From assembly GCF_030408615.1 (NCBI RefSeq), contig NZ_CP047187.1, positions 2,356,001-2,420,000 of the forward strand: a DNA stretch of 64,000 bases, written 5' to 3'. This document shows, piece by piece, positions 12,598 through 20,748 of the stretch. The translations under genes were made by a program, and so were the position numbers. Each line of letters begins with the position of its first letter. Positions within the stretch are counted from its first letter, which is position 1. The DNA is from Corynebacterium bovis DSM 20582 = CIP 54.80 (GTDB taxonomy: Bacteria > Actinomycetota > Actinomycetes > Mycobacteriales > Mycobacteriaceae). The notes beneath the pieces are model-generated. The model saw nothing but the letters and a program-made list of their open reading frames with translations. It made no database searches and had not been told where the DNA came from.

Positions 12598-14559
12598 TCA
12601 GGCCCCACCGGTCCCGGGGCGGAAGCGCCCGTCGAGGTACGCCCGCGCGCAGACCCGGCGCGCGATCTTGTTCGCCGACGACCGGGGGATCGCCCCGGGG
12701 TCGACGACGACCACGTCCCGGGGCGTCACGCCGTGGGTGCGGGTCACGGCCGCGCGGACGGCGTCGACGGCGTCCGCGTCGCCGGCCGGGTCCGCCTCCG
12801 GGTCCCGTTCCGCGACGATGACGAGCTGCTCGGTGCCGTCGTCCCCTCCCCCGTGACCGGCCCCCTCCCCGGCCGCGACCCCGGCGGGCACGGCGAAGGC
12901 GGCGAGCACACCGCGCTGGATCTGGGGCGTGGCGGCCTCGGCCGTGGCCTCGATGTCCTGCGGGTAGTGGTTCCGCCCGGCGACGACGACGAGGTCCTTG
13001 AGCCGGCCGGTGACGTAGAGCTCGCCGTCGATGAGGACGCCGAGGTCACCGGTGCGCATCCACCGGTCGTCGTCCGGGGCGTCCGCGACCGTGGAGCCCT
13101 CGGCGAGGCGCTTGTCCACCGGCAGGGAGTTCCGGAACGTCGCGGCGGTCTCCTCGGGCCGGTCGAGGTAGCCGGCGGCCATGTTGTCGCCGTGCACCCA
13201 CACCTCGCCGACGAGGCCGGACCGCAGCTCCTCGCCCGTGGCGGGGTCGACGACGGCGAGCTCCTGGGGCCGGCACACGGACCCGACGCTCATCATCGGC
13301 ACCGCCCCGTCCGAGTCCGCGGCGACGCACTCCGCCCGCCCGTCGGAGAGCGCCGCCCGGTCGAACCACGCCGCCAGCGGACGGTTCCGCGTCTGCGGGG
13401 TGGTGACGAGCAGCGACGCCTCGGCGAGGCCGTAGCTGGGGCGCAGCGTCGTCCGGTCGAGGCCGTAGGGGCCGAAGACGGCGTCGAACCGGCGGATCGT
13501 CTGCTCGCTCACCGGCTCCGCACCGTTGATGATGCCGCGGACGGCACCGAGGTCGAGGTCGGCCAGCGTGCTGTCCGACGCCGGGTCCGCGTACCGGGCG
13601 GCGAGCTCGAGGGCGAAGTTCGGCACGGCCGTGTAGACGTTGAGGCCGTCGCCCCGGTCGTGGAGCTGCCGGATCCACCGGGACGGGTCCTGGATGAACT
13701 CCCGGGGCGTCATCATGTCGTACGGCAGGCCGAGGATCGTGACGAACGCCGCGAGGATGATGCCCATGTCGTGGTGGAGCGGCAGCCAGGACACGAGGCG
13801 CAGCGGGGTCTCCAGCTGGCCGGCGCGGAAGATCTGGAGCACGTTCGTGACGATGCTGCGGTGGGTGAGCATGACGCCCGCCGGGGTTCGCGTCGACCCG
13901 GACGTGAACTGGAGGAACGCCGGGTCGGTGCTCCGCGGCCCGCGGGGCGGGGTGCCGTCGGCCGCGTCGGCCCCGGCGGGTGCGGCGGCTGCGGCGTCGG
14001 CGGCGTCGGCACCCGGCGGGGCCCACTGCGCGGCGAGGGTGTCCGGCAGGGCGTCGACGGTGAGGATGCGGGGGCGCTCCGGGCCGGGCCGGTCGGCGAA
14101 GTGCTCGCGGACCGCCGCGGCGGACGACCGGTTGGTGAGCACGACGGTCGGGGCCGCCGCGCCGAGCACCGCGCGGAGGTGGTCCGCGTGGCCCGGCTCG
14201 TTCGGGTCGTAGAGCGGGACCGGCACGGTGCCGGCGTACATCGCGCCGAGGAAGGCGAAGATGTACTCCGGCGAGTTGTTCGCCAGCACCGCGACGCGCT
14301 CGCCCGGGGTGGTGATCTGCGCGAGCCGGACGGCCACCGCCTTGATGCGGGTGTTGACCTCGGCCCGGGTGTACTCCCGGACGGTGCCCTCCCGGTCGGC
14401 GGAGTGGTCGTGGAACCGCAGCAGGGTGCCGTCGACCTCCCCGTCGGCCCGGGCGGCCTGGTAGAGCATCTCGCACATCCCGGGGAGGGTGAGGGTGTCG
14501 GGGACGACGATGCCGCCCCTGTCGTCGAAGAACCGGCTCATGGCCGCGCTGATGTCCAT
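12598..14559 (-). CDS. fadD32: FadD32 long-chain fatty acyl-AMP ligase
   Basis: FadD32 activates the meromycolic-type fatty acid as acyl-adenylate and loads it on the N-terminal ACP of Pks13. The 653 residues contain the AMP-binding P-loop FLQFTSGSTRTPAGVMLTH at 215-233, the SYGLAEASL motif, the WMRTGDLG Asp and the RLKDLVVVAGRNHYPQDIE hinge region typical of FAALs. ATG 14559 is preceded by GGGAG at 5-nt spacing. An Ala/Asp-rich insertion at about 183-203 lies just before the P-loop and is not part of the usual fold. The gene is upstream of pks13 on the same strand. An inverted repeat AACATG-N8-CATGTT and a CGTAAC box lie 60-80 bp upstream. Confidence 0.96.
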   Translation of the reverse strand: MDISAAMSRFFDDRGGIVVPDTLTLPGMCEMLYQAARADGEVDGTLLRFHDHSADREGTVREYTRAEVNTRIKAVAVRLAQITTPGERVAVLANNSPEYIFAFLGAMYAGTVPVPLYDPNEPGHADHLRAVLGAAAPTVVLTNRSSAAAVREHFADRPGPERPRILTVDALPDTLAAQWAPPGADAADAAAAAPAGADAADGTPPRGPRSTDPAFLQFTSGSTRTPAGVMLTHRSIVTNVLQIFRAGQLETPLRLVSWLPLHHDMGIILAAFVTILGLPYDMMTPREFIQDPSRWIRQLHDRGDGLNVYTAVPNFALELAARYADPASDSTLADLDLGAVRGIINGAEPVSEQTIRRFDAVFGPYGLDRTTLRPSYGLAEASLLVTTPQTRNRPLAAWFDRAALSDGRAECVAADSDGAVPMMSVGSVCRPQELAVVDPATGEELRSGLVGEVWVHGDNMAAGYLDRPEETAATFRNSLPVDKRLAEGSTVADAPDDDRWMRTGDLGVLIDGELYVTGRLKDLVVVAGRNHYPQDIEATAEAATPQIQRGVLAAFAVPAGVAAGEGAGHGGGDDGTEQLVIVAERDPEADPAGDADAVDAVRAAVTRTHGVTPRDVVVVDPGAIPRSSANKIARRVCARAYLDGRFRPGTGGA

Positions 14560-14617
14560 TGGTCTCCCGTCGTGGTCACTGGCCGGTGTGCCCGACCCAC
14601 TGAAGTTTTCTCGACAA

Positions 14618-14637
14618 AACATGTCTCGGTGCATGTT
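14618..14637. promoter_or_regulatory. Inverted repeat AACATG-N8-CATGTT upstream of fadD32
   Basis: The two 6-bp arms are perfect complements and lie in the short A+T-rich stretch (14605-14640) ahead of fadD32, about 60 bp before its start. It overlaps a CGTAAC on the minus strand (14636-14641). It is a candidate operator; the regulator is not known. Confidence 0.4.
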
Positions 14638-14726
14638 ACGCGGTCCGCGTCCCCCGGCGGACCGGTTCACCCGTCGTCGCCCGGCTGCCGCAGCTCAGCC
14701 GCCGGTCCCCGGCGGTGTCCGGCGCC

Positions 14727-14790
14727 CACGGCCCGGCCGCCGCCGGGTCACGGCCCGGCCGCCACGGCCCGGTCACGGCCCGGCCGCTGC
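14727..14790. repeat. Short tandem repeat (CACGGCCCGGCCGC, three copies)
   Basis: Copies start at 14727, 14749 and 14774, 22-25 bp apart, in the gap between the elrF stop and the fadD32 start. The units are palindrome-rich and may act as a transcription terminator or an mRNA 3' stabiliser for elrF. Confidence 0.6.
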
Positions 14791-15720
14791 TCAGCCGTCG
14801 ATGATCCCACGGGCCCAGTCGACGATCCACCGGGGGACCGTCGTGCCCTCGACGACCCCGCCGTTCGTCGCGTACTGGGCGTGCACCGCGTTGGCGGACA
14901 CGAGGTCCTGCGCCCGCTGGAGGGCGTTGCCGATGTCCCGCGGCGCGGAGCACACGAGGTCCGCCGGGTCGCAGAACTCCGTGACCCGGGGCTGGAGCTC
15001 GCCGAAGCCGCCCGGCCGGGGCCCGCGCATCGTCGCCCCGGGGATGATCGGCTGGACGAGTCCGCTCACCGGGTGGAGGGCGATCTCCGCGCCGATGCCG
15101 GTGACGGCGGGGCTGCCGACGAGCGTGCCGGACCCCTCGTCGCGCCGGCCGTCGGCGATGAGGGCGACACCCTCGACGCGGTCGGCGGGCACCGGCCCGC
15201 GCCCGTTGCCGATCTCGCTGGCCATGTCACCCATGATGACGGCGCCCTGGCTGAACCCGGTGAGGATGAACCGCGTCGCCGGGCAGGCGTCGTGCATCGC
15301 CCGGAGCTCGTCCTCGACGCGGGAGTAGCCCTGCGCCCGGGAGTCGTCGTAACTGAGCTCGTTCTGGGCCTGGATGTTGCGGAACTGCGCCGGGTACGGC
15401 ACGGTCCAGACCTTGACGTCCTCCGGGCCGTAGGCCTCCTGGAGCGGGCCGGTGACGGTGAGCATGAGGGAGTTCGGGTTCGCGGTGGGGTGGACGGGGT
15501 CGTCGTCCGCCCGGGACTCCCAGGTCCCCGGCGCGGCGATGACCTCGTGGGCCACGCAACCCGGCGGGTTCTGCGCCTCGGGCTGCGACGGCGCGGGGGC
15601 CTGGCCGGGGCCGCCGGGGCCGGGTCCGGGGGTCTGCTGTCCACCCGTGAACCGGCCGACGCCGATGATGATGACGAGGATGACGACGACGGCACCGACG
15701 ACGGTGAGGAACTTTCTCAT
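14791..15720 (-). CDS. elrF: Cutinase-family envelope protein, Rv3802c/ElrF orthologue
   Basis: The protein has 309 residues. An N-terminal membrane anchor (4-24, FLTVVGAVVVILVIIIGVG) is followed by a Pro/Gly linker and the cutinase-like alpha/beta hydrolase domain. The triad is visible as Ser157 (TGFSQGA), Asp254 in CDPADLVC and His280 (NAVHAQ), with Cys pairs as in the family. The mycobacterial orthologue has phospholipase/thioesterase activity and is tied to mycolate synthesis; the C. glutamicum orthologue NCgl2775 was named ElrF for its role in heat-induced change of envelope lipids. It lies 4 nt after the lipoprotein gene, so the two are probably co-translated. ATG 15720 places the anchor at the N-terminus. 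Confidence 0.92.
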   Translation of the reverse strand: MRKFLTVVGAVVVILVIIIGVGRFTGGQQTPGPGPGGPGQAPAPSQPEAQNPPGCVAHEVIAAPGTWESRADDDPVHPTANPNSLMLTVTGPLQEAYGPEDVKVWTVPYPAQFRNIQAQNELSYDDSRAQGYSRVEDELRAMHDACPATRFILTGFSQGAVIMGDMASEIGNGRGPVPADRVEGVALIADGRRDEGSGTLVGSPAVTGIGAEIALHPVSGLVQPIIPGATMRGPRPGGFGELQPRVTEFCDPADLVCSAPRDIGNALQRAQDLVSANAVHAQYATNGGVVEGTTVPRWIVDWARGIIDG

Positions 15721-15724
15721 CCGC

Positions 15725-16399
15725 TTAGCAGTACGCGCTCCGCGCCGCGTTCGCAATGATGTCGACGACCTTCTCCGGCGGGATGTCGGTCAGCCCCTGG
15801 GCCTGCAGCTGCCCGGCGGCGATGGGGATGGTGAACCCCTTCCGGCCGTCCTTGTCGGCGAGGCACTCCTCGTTGGCGGCCGCGATGAGCTGGTCCTCGG
15901 TCTCGGCCGGGACGGAGATGCCCTTGGCCTTGAGCTCCTCGAGGAAGGAGTCGTCCTTCGAGGTCCGCTGGCCGACACCGGCCTGCGGCGGGTCGGTGAC
16001 CTCGGTCACCCGGCCGTCGCTCGCCCCCTGTCCGGTGGCTCCCGACGCCGCCCCGGCCGCCCCGCCCGAGGACCGGCCGGTCGACGACCCGGCGTCGCCC
16101 GACGACGGGGCCGTGGCGGACCCGGAGGCGGAGGCCGACCCGGAGGCGGACGCGGTGGCGGAGCCGGACGTCCCGGTCCCGGTGGAGGCGGCGACGGACG
16201 GGGCGGCGTTGTCGGACTCGACGGTGGCGTCGTCACCGCAGGCGGTGAGCCCCCCGACGAGGAGGAGCCCGGCGAGGGCGGCGGGGACGGCGGCACGGCG
16301 CCGCGCCCGGCCCGGGGCGGTGCGCGCGGTGTGCGCGGTGTCTGCGGCGTCGGTGCTCCGGGCTGTGCGGGCGGTGCGGGTGGTCGGGGTGGTCGTCAT
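15725..16399 (-). CDS. Lipoprotein with C-terminal DUF732 domain
   Basis: The protein has 224 residues. After a Thr/Arg-rich start, a hydrophobic core ends in the lipobox LTAC with lipid-bearing Cys54. Residues 60-140 are an Ala/Ser/Gly-rich disordered linker. The last 80 residues (DSFLEELKAKGISVP onward, ending SAYC) match the small helical DUF732 fold, which is common in exported actinobacterial proteins and has no known activity. ATG 16399 has AAAGGCAGCC before it. It lies between cop1 and elrF, 4 nt ahead of elrF, and probably works with envelope assembly. Confidence 0.85.
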   Translation of the reverse strand: MTTTPTTRTARTARSTDAADTAHTARTAPGRARRRAAVPAALAGLLLVGGLTACGDDATVESDNAAPSVAASTGTGTSGSATASASGSASASGSATAPSSGDAGSSTGRSSGGAAGAASGATGQGASDGRVTEVTDPPQAGVGQRTSKDDSFLEELKAKGISVPAETEDQLIAAANEECLADKDGRKGFTIPIAAGQLQAQGLTDIPPEKVVDIIANAARSAYC

Positions 16400-16452
16400 G
16401 GCTGCCTTTCGTCTGCGAGCGGTCGTCTGCGAGTCACGTGCGGGCGCCGGGC

Positions 16453-16471
16453 GGCCGGGGCGACCCCGGCC
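16453..16471. terminator. Strong hairpin between cop1 and the lipoprotein gene
   Basis: GGCCGGGG-CGA-CCCCGGCC is a perfect 8-bp stem with a 3-nt loop, 19 nt downstream of the cop1 stop. There is no T run after it on the minus strand, so it may weaken read-through or protect the cop1 mRNA rather than fully terminate. Confidence 0.4.
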
Positions 16472-16490
16472 CCGGCCGGGACACCCCGCG

Positions 16491-18482
16491 TCACATGCGG
16501 ACGCGTCCACCGACGACGGAGATGGTGCCGTGCTGGAACACGACCTGCTCCCCGCCGTCCGCGGCCTTCTGGTCCTCGGTCGGGAAGCCGTAGCGGCCGG
16601 TCTCCCAGCCCTCGCGGCCCCACGCGTCGAAGATCGGGCCGCGGCGGATGATGTGCGCGCCGGTGGTGGGCGACCAGTAGATGTAGCCGTTCTCGAACTC
16701 GCTCATCTTGCCGCCGCGGACGTCGCGCTCACCGCTGAGCGGCCAGCCGAGTCCGCCGCCGGGGCCGCCGGCCTCGACGTACTTCTTCGCGATGAGGCCC
16801 TGCACGTACTGCGTGGCCCCCTTCGGGTCGCGGGTGACGACGCCGTTGCTGAACTGCTGCACGGCCCCGCCGGCGGTGTCCTGCTCCTGGTCGGTCGGGT
16901 AGCCGAGCGGGCCCTTCTCCCAGCCGGTCCGGCCCCACGCCTCGAGCATGTCCGGCTTCACGGCCTGCGCCCCGGTCTGCGGGGTCCAGTAGATGTTGCC
17001 GTGCTCGAAGGTCACGAGCCGGCCGCCCTCGACGAGCGGGATCTCCTCCGACGTCGGGTAGCCGAGCCAGCTCTCCGGGCCGCCGAGCTCGCCGTAGCGC
17101 GCCCCGATGCGGCCCCACGTGTAGTGCGCCCCGGTCTGCGGGGTCCAGAAGGCCCGGCCGCCGCGGAAGTCCTGGATCTTGCCGCCGCGCGGGCCGTCGT
17201 ACTCGCCGCTCGTGCACGTGCCGAGCTGCTGCCCGGCCTCGGCGCGGGTCCGCAGGCCCTCCCCGATCGCCCCGCCGGGCACGCACGTCGCACCCCGGTC
17301 GGACTCGGGCAGCCCGAGGCTGTCGGCGATGTACGGCCACGCCTGGGTCATCTCGAACTGCCAGTAGGGCCAGTCGTGCGTCCCGGACGGGCGGTACATC
17401 GTGATCGGCCTCACCCCGGCCGTGAGGGCACGGGCGACGAACGTCTGCGTCGTCAGCCGGGACATGACCTCCAGGCCGAAGGCCGCCATGTTCGCGGGCA
17501 GCCCGGGGATGACACCCTGCGTGTCGTAGCGCCCGGCGTTGCCGTTGCCCGCGGAGACGTACACGGTCTTGCCGCGGAGCGCCTCGATGCCGAGCTTCGG
17601 GTCGTGGTCGATCCAGTCCTGCGACCCGTACGGGCCCCACATCGCCTCGGCGTCGTACCCGCCGCCGTCGTGGGTGGCGTAGTTGATGGCCTGCGGCATC
17701 CCGAAGGACGTCGTGTCGAGGTAGCCGGAGAAGGAGCCGACGAAGGAGAACATGTCCGGGTGCCGCTCGGCGAGGTTCACGGCCGCGGTGCCGCCCATGG
17801 ACAGGCCGACGATCGCCCGCTTGTCCGTGGTGCGCCACCCCTCACGCAGGACGGCCGGGAGCTCCTCGGTGAGGAAGGTCTCCCACTTGTAGTCCTTGCC
17901 GTTGTCCGGCTTCTGCCAGTCCGAGTAGAACGACGACGCGCCGCCGACGGGCAGCACGACGTTGACGTTCTTGTCCGCGTAGAACTGCGCGATGTTCGTC
18001 GCGATGGTCCACCCGGACTCGTCGTCGCGGGCCCGGAGGCCGTCGAGCGCCCACACGGACGGGAAGGTCTTCGACGGCTGCGAGTACCAGTCACGCGCGA
18101 GGAGGATCTGCACCTTGACCGGGCCGGCCGGCATGGCCCGCGAGTTGATGTAGACGTTGACCCAGCGGTCGGAGATCCACTCCACCCGGTCGACGCTCAC
18201 CCCGGCGGGCAGGCCCTTGAGCACCTGCTTCTCCACCTTCTGGGGGCTGCGCTGCGGGACGTTGCCCGGGTCGAGGTAGTTCGTCCCCGACCCCGGCCCG
18301 CTGCCGCGCGAGCTGCCGGGGGTCCCGGAGCTCCCGGAGCTGCCGGGGAGGGTCTGTGCGCCGGCGACGGAGACGGAGGGGACGACGAGGGCCGCCGTGA
18401 GAGGCAGGGCCAGCACGGCGGCACCGACCCGGCGGGTGGTGCGGGAGCGGCGGGTGCGGGGGAGGAACGCAGCTGGGCGCAT
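16491..18482 (-). CDS. cop1: Mycolyltransferase with C-terminal LGFP repeats (Cop1/CmytA type)
   Basis: This exported antigen-85-like enzyme moves mycolyl groups between trehalose monomycolate and arabinogalactan or a second trehalose. It has 663 residues: signal peptide 1 to about 42, Ser/Gly linker, esterase domain about 75-395 with nucleophile Ser228 (GLSMGG) and His369 (GTHDWPYW), then four or more LGFP repeats (about 410-660; for example LGYPTSEE, LGYPTDQE, LGWPLSGE, YGFPTEDQ), a module thought to bind the wall. ATG 18482 follows GAAAGAAGAACC. A CATAAT box at 18708 suggests a leader of about 220 nt. Its length and repeats separate it from the shorter mycolyltransferase downstream in coordinates. 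Confidence 0.95.
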   Translation of the reverse strand: MRPAAFLPRTRRSRTTRRVGAAVLALPLTAALVVPSVSVAGAQTLPGSSGSSGTPGSSRGSGPGSGTNYLDPGNVPQRSPQKVEKQVLKGLPAGVSVDRVEWISDRWVNVYINSRAMPAGPVKVQILLARDWYSQPSKTFPSVWALDGLRARDDESGWTIATNIAQFYADKNVNVVLPVGGASSFYSDWQKPDNGKDYKWETFLTEELPAVLREGWRTTDKRAIVGLSMGGTAAVNLAERHPDMFSFVGSFSGYLDTTSFGMPQAINYATHDGGGYDAEAMWGPYGSQDWIDHDPKLGIEALRGKTVYVSAGNGNAGRYDTQGVIPGLPANMAAFGLEVMSRLTTQTFVARALTAGVRPITMYRPSGTHDWPYWQFEMTQAWPYIADSLGLPESDRGATCVPGGAIGEGLRTRAEAGQQLGTCTSGEYDGPRGGKIQDFRGGRAFWTPQTGAHYTWGRIGARYGELGGPESWLGYPTSEEIPLVEGGRLVTFEHGNIYWTPQTGAQAVKPDMLEAWGRTGWEKGPLGYPTDQEQDTAGGAVQQFSNGVVTRDPKGATQYVQGLIAKKYVEAGGPGGGLGWPLSGERDVRGGKMSEFENGYIYWSPTTGAHIIRRGPIFDAWGREGWETGRYGFPTEDQKAADGGEQVVFQHGTISVVGGRVRM

Positions 18483-18707
18483 GTGTGGTTCTTCTTTCTC
18501 GGTCTTGTGCGAGCGACGTCAGGTGGCGGCCCGGTGACCACGGGCCCGGCGTGGCGCGCCGGACCCGGGCCGTGTGGGCCGGGGGCCGGACCGTCGGGCC
18601 GGTCCCCGGGGTGAGGTCCGCCGGGTCGGGGTGCCGGCCGGAGCGGGTTCCCCTCCCGCTCCGGCCCGCATGATCGTCCCGGTGACGACGACGGGCTTTC
18701 AGCGGTC

Positions 18708-18713
18708 ATTATG
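18708..18713 (-). promoter_or_regulatory. -10 box CATAAT for cop1
   Basis: CATAAT on the minus strand is one mismatch from TATAAT and lies in the most A+T-rich part of the gap. Transcription would begin near 18701. A GTCACAG on the plus strand lies 16 bp upstream of it. Confidence 0.4.
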
Positions 18714-18873
18714 GCAGCTGCAGTCCCCGTCACAGGTCCGACACACGCAAAGTCTCAAGTTTTAGTTGAGGGTCGCCGCCGGGGCTTCACCCCCGCTGCA
18801 CGCGCACGACGCCGCGTCGTCCCCTGTCACACAGCCCCCCGCGCGCCCGTCGTCACCCCCGATCATGCAGAAA

Positions 18874-18906
18874 CCCCCGCCTCCCCCAGAACGGGGGTGG
18901 CGGGGG
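18874..18906 (-). terminator. Rho-independent-like terminator of cmt2
   Basis: CCCCCGCC-T-CCCCC pairs with GGGGG-T-GGCGGGGG around a 5-nt loop (AGAAC). On the minus strand the stem is followed by TTTCTG. It lies about 110 nt beyond the cmt2 stop codon. Confidence 0.55.
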
Positions 18907-18970
18907 TCAGGTCGTCCACCGTCCCCGGCGGGGGTCAGGTCGTCCACCGTCCCCGGCGGGGGTCAGGTCG
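18901..18970. repeat. 28-bp tandem repeat, 2.5 copies
   Basis: Copies begin at 18901, 18929 and 18957 (partial), each with CGGGGGTCAGGTCGTCCACC. The array is non-coding and abuts the terminator hairpin of cmt2. Confidence 0.8.
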
Positions 18971-19017
18971 ACGCGTCCCGCCCGCGGGGCAGGTCGGCGG
19001 CCGCTGCGCGGCGTCGC

Positions 19018-20067
19018 CTACAGGGAGCCCGTCGGGCGCGGCCCCGGCTGCGGGCCGAGACCCAGCGCGGAGAGGATGTACGGCCGGGCCTTGCCGAGCT
19101 CCGGCGTCCACGCCGTCCAGTTGTGCACGCCGATGAGCGGGTAGCTCATGACCGGCTGACTGCCGGTCGCGAGCGCCGCGAGGTTGAAGCGCGCCGTCGA
19201 GTCCCGGGAGATCCACTCGAGGACGATGCCGGCGACCCCGCCCTGCGGGTTGGCGAGGAAGTCGTCCTGCGGCCCGAGGATGCCCGCCCCGGAGGACAGG
19301 TACATCGGCAGGCCGGACAGCGCCGGGGTCTGGAGCAACGGGTCGTTGCGGACGCGCAGCGGGTCGAACGGGCCGCCCCACATGTCCCAGACGTTCGCGC
19401 CCGGGGAGCCGTCGTTCATGGCGAACTGCAGGGAGGCGTACATCCCCGGCCACGTCGTGTTGAGGTACCCGGAGAGCGACGTCGCCTGCTTGAACTGGTT
19501 CCGGTGGTGCGCGGCGAGGTTCATCGCCGCCGTGCCGCCCATCGACAGGCCGACGACCGCGTTGCGCTGCGGGCTGATGCCGAAGTCGCGCTGGAGCGCG
19601 GCCGGGAGCTCCGCGGTGAGGAACGTCTCCCACCGGGGGATCTTCGGCGTCGTGCTGCCCTGGAACGGCCCGACCCAGTCCGCGTAGAACTGGGACGCGC
19701 CGCCGACCGGCATGACGACGTTGACGTCGTCGTTGACGAACTGGTCCACGCCGTGGCCGAGCCACGTCCACGCGTTCCAGTCGTCCCGCGCCCGCAGCCC
19801 GTCGAGCATGTACACCGCCGCGTCGCTGCGGGACCGCTTGATCTGGACCTGGATGTCCTGCTGCATCGCGTCGGAGTGGAACCAGCAGTTCTGCACGTAG
19901 AAGTTGTAGTCGCTCCACGAGCACCGGGGGCCGAGGACCTCACGCGGGTCCGGGTCCGCCGCGGCGCCCGGTGCGGCCACCGTGGCCAGCCCCAGCGCCG
20001 TCGCGACCGTCACGACGGCGGCGAGCACCCGCCGTCCCCAGCCGTTGACCCTGCTCACTGATCTCAT
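19018..20067 (-). CDS. cmt2: Mycolyltransferase (Cmt2/CmytB type, antigen 85 family)
   Basis: The protein has 349 residues, without LGFP repeats. Signal peptide 1 to about 37 ends in AAA-DPD. The esterase domain has nucleophile Ser175 (GLSMGG), a conserved LDGLRARDDWNAW segment at 88-100 as in antigen 85 proteins, and His315 (GVHNW). Cys49 and Cys61 may form a disulfide. It transfers mycolates outside the membrane, in parallel with Cop1. ATG 20067 fits the signal peptide and has AGGAAC upstream; longer in-frame starts would precede the signal peptide with no homology. The symbol rests on gene order relative to C. glutamicum. The upstream gap has MtrA-like and SigD-like elements. Confidence 0.93.
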   Translation of the reverse strand: MRSVSRVNGWGRRVLAAVVTVATALGLATVAAPGAAADPDPREVLGPRCSWSDYNFYVQNCWFHSDAMQQDIQVQIKRSRSDAAVYMLDGLRARDDWNAWTWLGHGVDQFVNDDVNVVMPVGGASQFYADWVGPFQGSTTPKIPRWETFLTAELPAALQRDFGISPQRNAVVGLSMGGTAAMNLAAHHRNQFKQATSLSGYLNTTWPGMYASLQFAMNDGSPGANVWDMWGGPFDPLRVRNDPLLQTPALSGLPMYLSSGAGILGPQDDFLANPQGGVAGIVLEWISRDSTARFNLAALATGSQPVMSYPLIGVHNWTAWTPELGKARPYILSALGLGPQPGPRPTGSL

Positions 20068-20472
20068 GCGTTGTTCCTGTCCCTGTGTCCTCGTCGGTTC
20101 ATCCGGTCTCTCCCGGTTCGTCTCCTGCGGCCGGCCCGGTGCGTGCCCGGCACCCGCGGGCGTCTGCGGCGTCGAGCGTACCCACGGCCACGGTGGGGAG
20201 GAAAACGCCCGGCGTTCCACTCCGACCCGTAACAAGCAGGGACGTACCGGATCGCTGATGCTGGACCACCCGTGACACAACCGGGGCAGCGCGGGGCTGT
20301 CACCGGTGGGCGCGGGCACGTCCTGCCACGCCCGGGTCACCGGGCTCAGCAGACCGTACGTCCCCCATATCGGCCGTACACGGCAAAACGTTAACACCAT
20401 GTTCGTTCACGGAACAGAAAACGGCACTCACCCGGCGGCCGGGCGGGGCACCGCCGGCGGCTCCTGGCTCAT

Positions 20473-20520
20473 CTGTGTCACAGGGGCCCGACGGCGTTAC
20501 AGCTGTGGCAGCGGTCACAC
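20473..20520. promoter_or_regulatory. Cluster of GTAAC/GTCACA elements upstream of cmt2
   Basis: On the minus strand TGTAACGCC (20493-20501) is followed by GACACAG (20473-20479), a near match to the 567 and 2906 motifs with one extra base. On the plus strand GTTACAGC, GTCACAC and TGACAGCG follow each other within 30 bp. Such direct repeats resemble the GTCACAGCG sites of MtrA, whose known mycobacterial targets include the antigen 85B gene fbpB. Confidence 0.4.
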
Positions 20521-20676
20521 TGACAGCGCGACGTACCAGTGCGCGGCGCCGCGCGGTGGCCCCGGCAGCGCGCCGCGCTGTGCCCGCAGGCACGGCCCAC
20601 GCGGTGCCCCCCGGCGCCGCCCCACACGGCGCCCGCAGGCGCGGGGGCGGAGCACGGCGTCGTCACCCCCACACAC

Positions 20677-20704
20677 ATAAAAGCGACCGCCCCCGACGGT
20701 CGCT
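20677..20704 (-). terminator. Intrinsic terminator of ubiA
   Basis: AGCGACCG and CGGTCGCT form a perfect 8-bp stem with a 7-nt loop. Read on the minus strand it is followed by TTTTATG. It lies 45 nt past the ubiA stop codon. Confidence 0.8.
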
Positions 20705-20748
20705 CACTCCCCCACCCGGCGGCGCCCGTCACCCGGGCGCGGCCCCGG

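Larger units (their letters stand above)
18483..19017. other. Intergenic region between cop1 and cmt2
   Basis: The 535-bp gap contains, from left: a long cop1 leader, a CATAAT -10 candidate (18708-18713), a plus-strand GTCACAG (18729-18735), a short inverted repeat CTCAA-N7-TTGAG (18754-18770), a strong hairpin at 18874-18906 and a 28-bp tandem repeat at 18901-18970. No gene is seen. Confidence 0.6.
20068..20748. other. 681-bp gene-free region between cmt2 and ubiA (place usually held by aftB)
   Basis: No coding frame with glycosyltransferase features is present on either strand. The left half is the cmt2 promoter region, with GTTAAC and TGTTCGTTCACGGAACA (20399-20415). At 20473-20501 is a TGTAACGCC site followed by CTGTGTCACAG, and the plus strand here also reads GTTACAGC then GTCACAC. 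The right end holds the ubiA terminator hairpin at 20677-20704. Otherwise the sequence is G+C-rich spacer. Confidence 0.7.

Noticed and set aside
18766..20061. Plus-strand open frame opposite cmt2
   Set aside because: It crosses the 28-bp repeat and the terminator hairpin, has no ribosome site and mirrors the mycolyltransferase gene.
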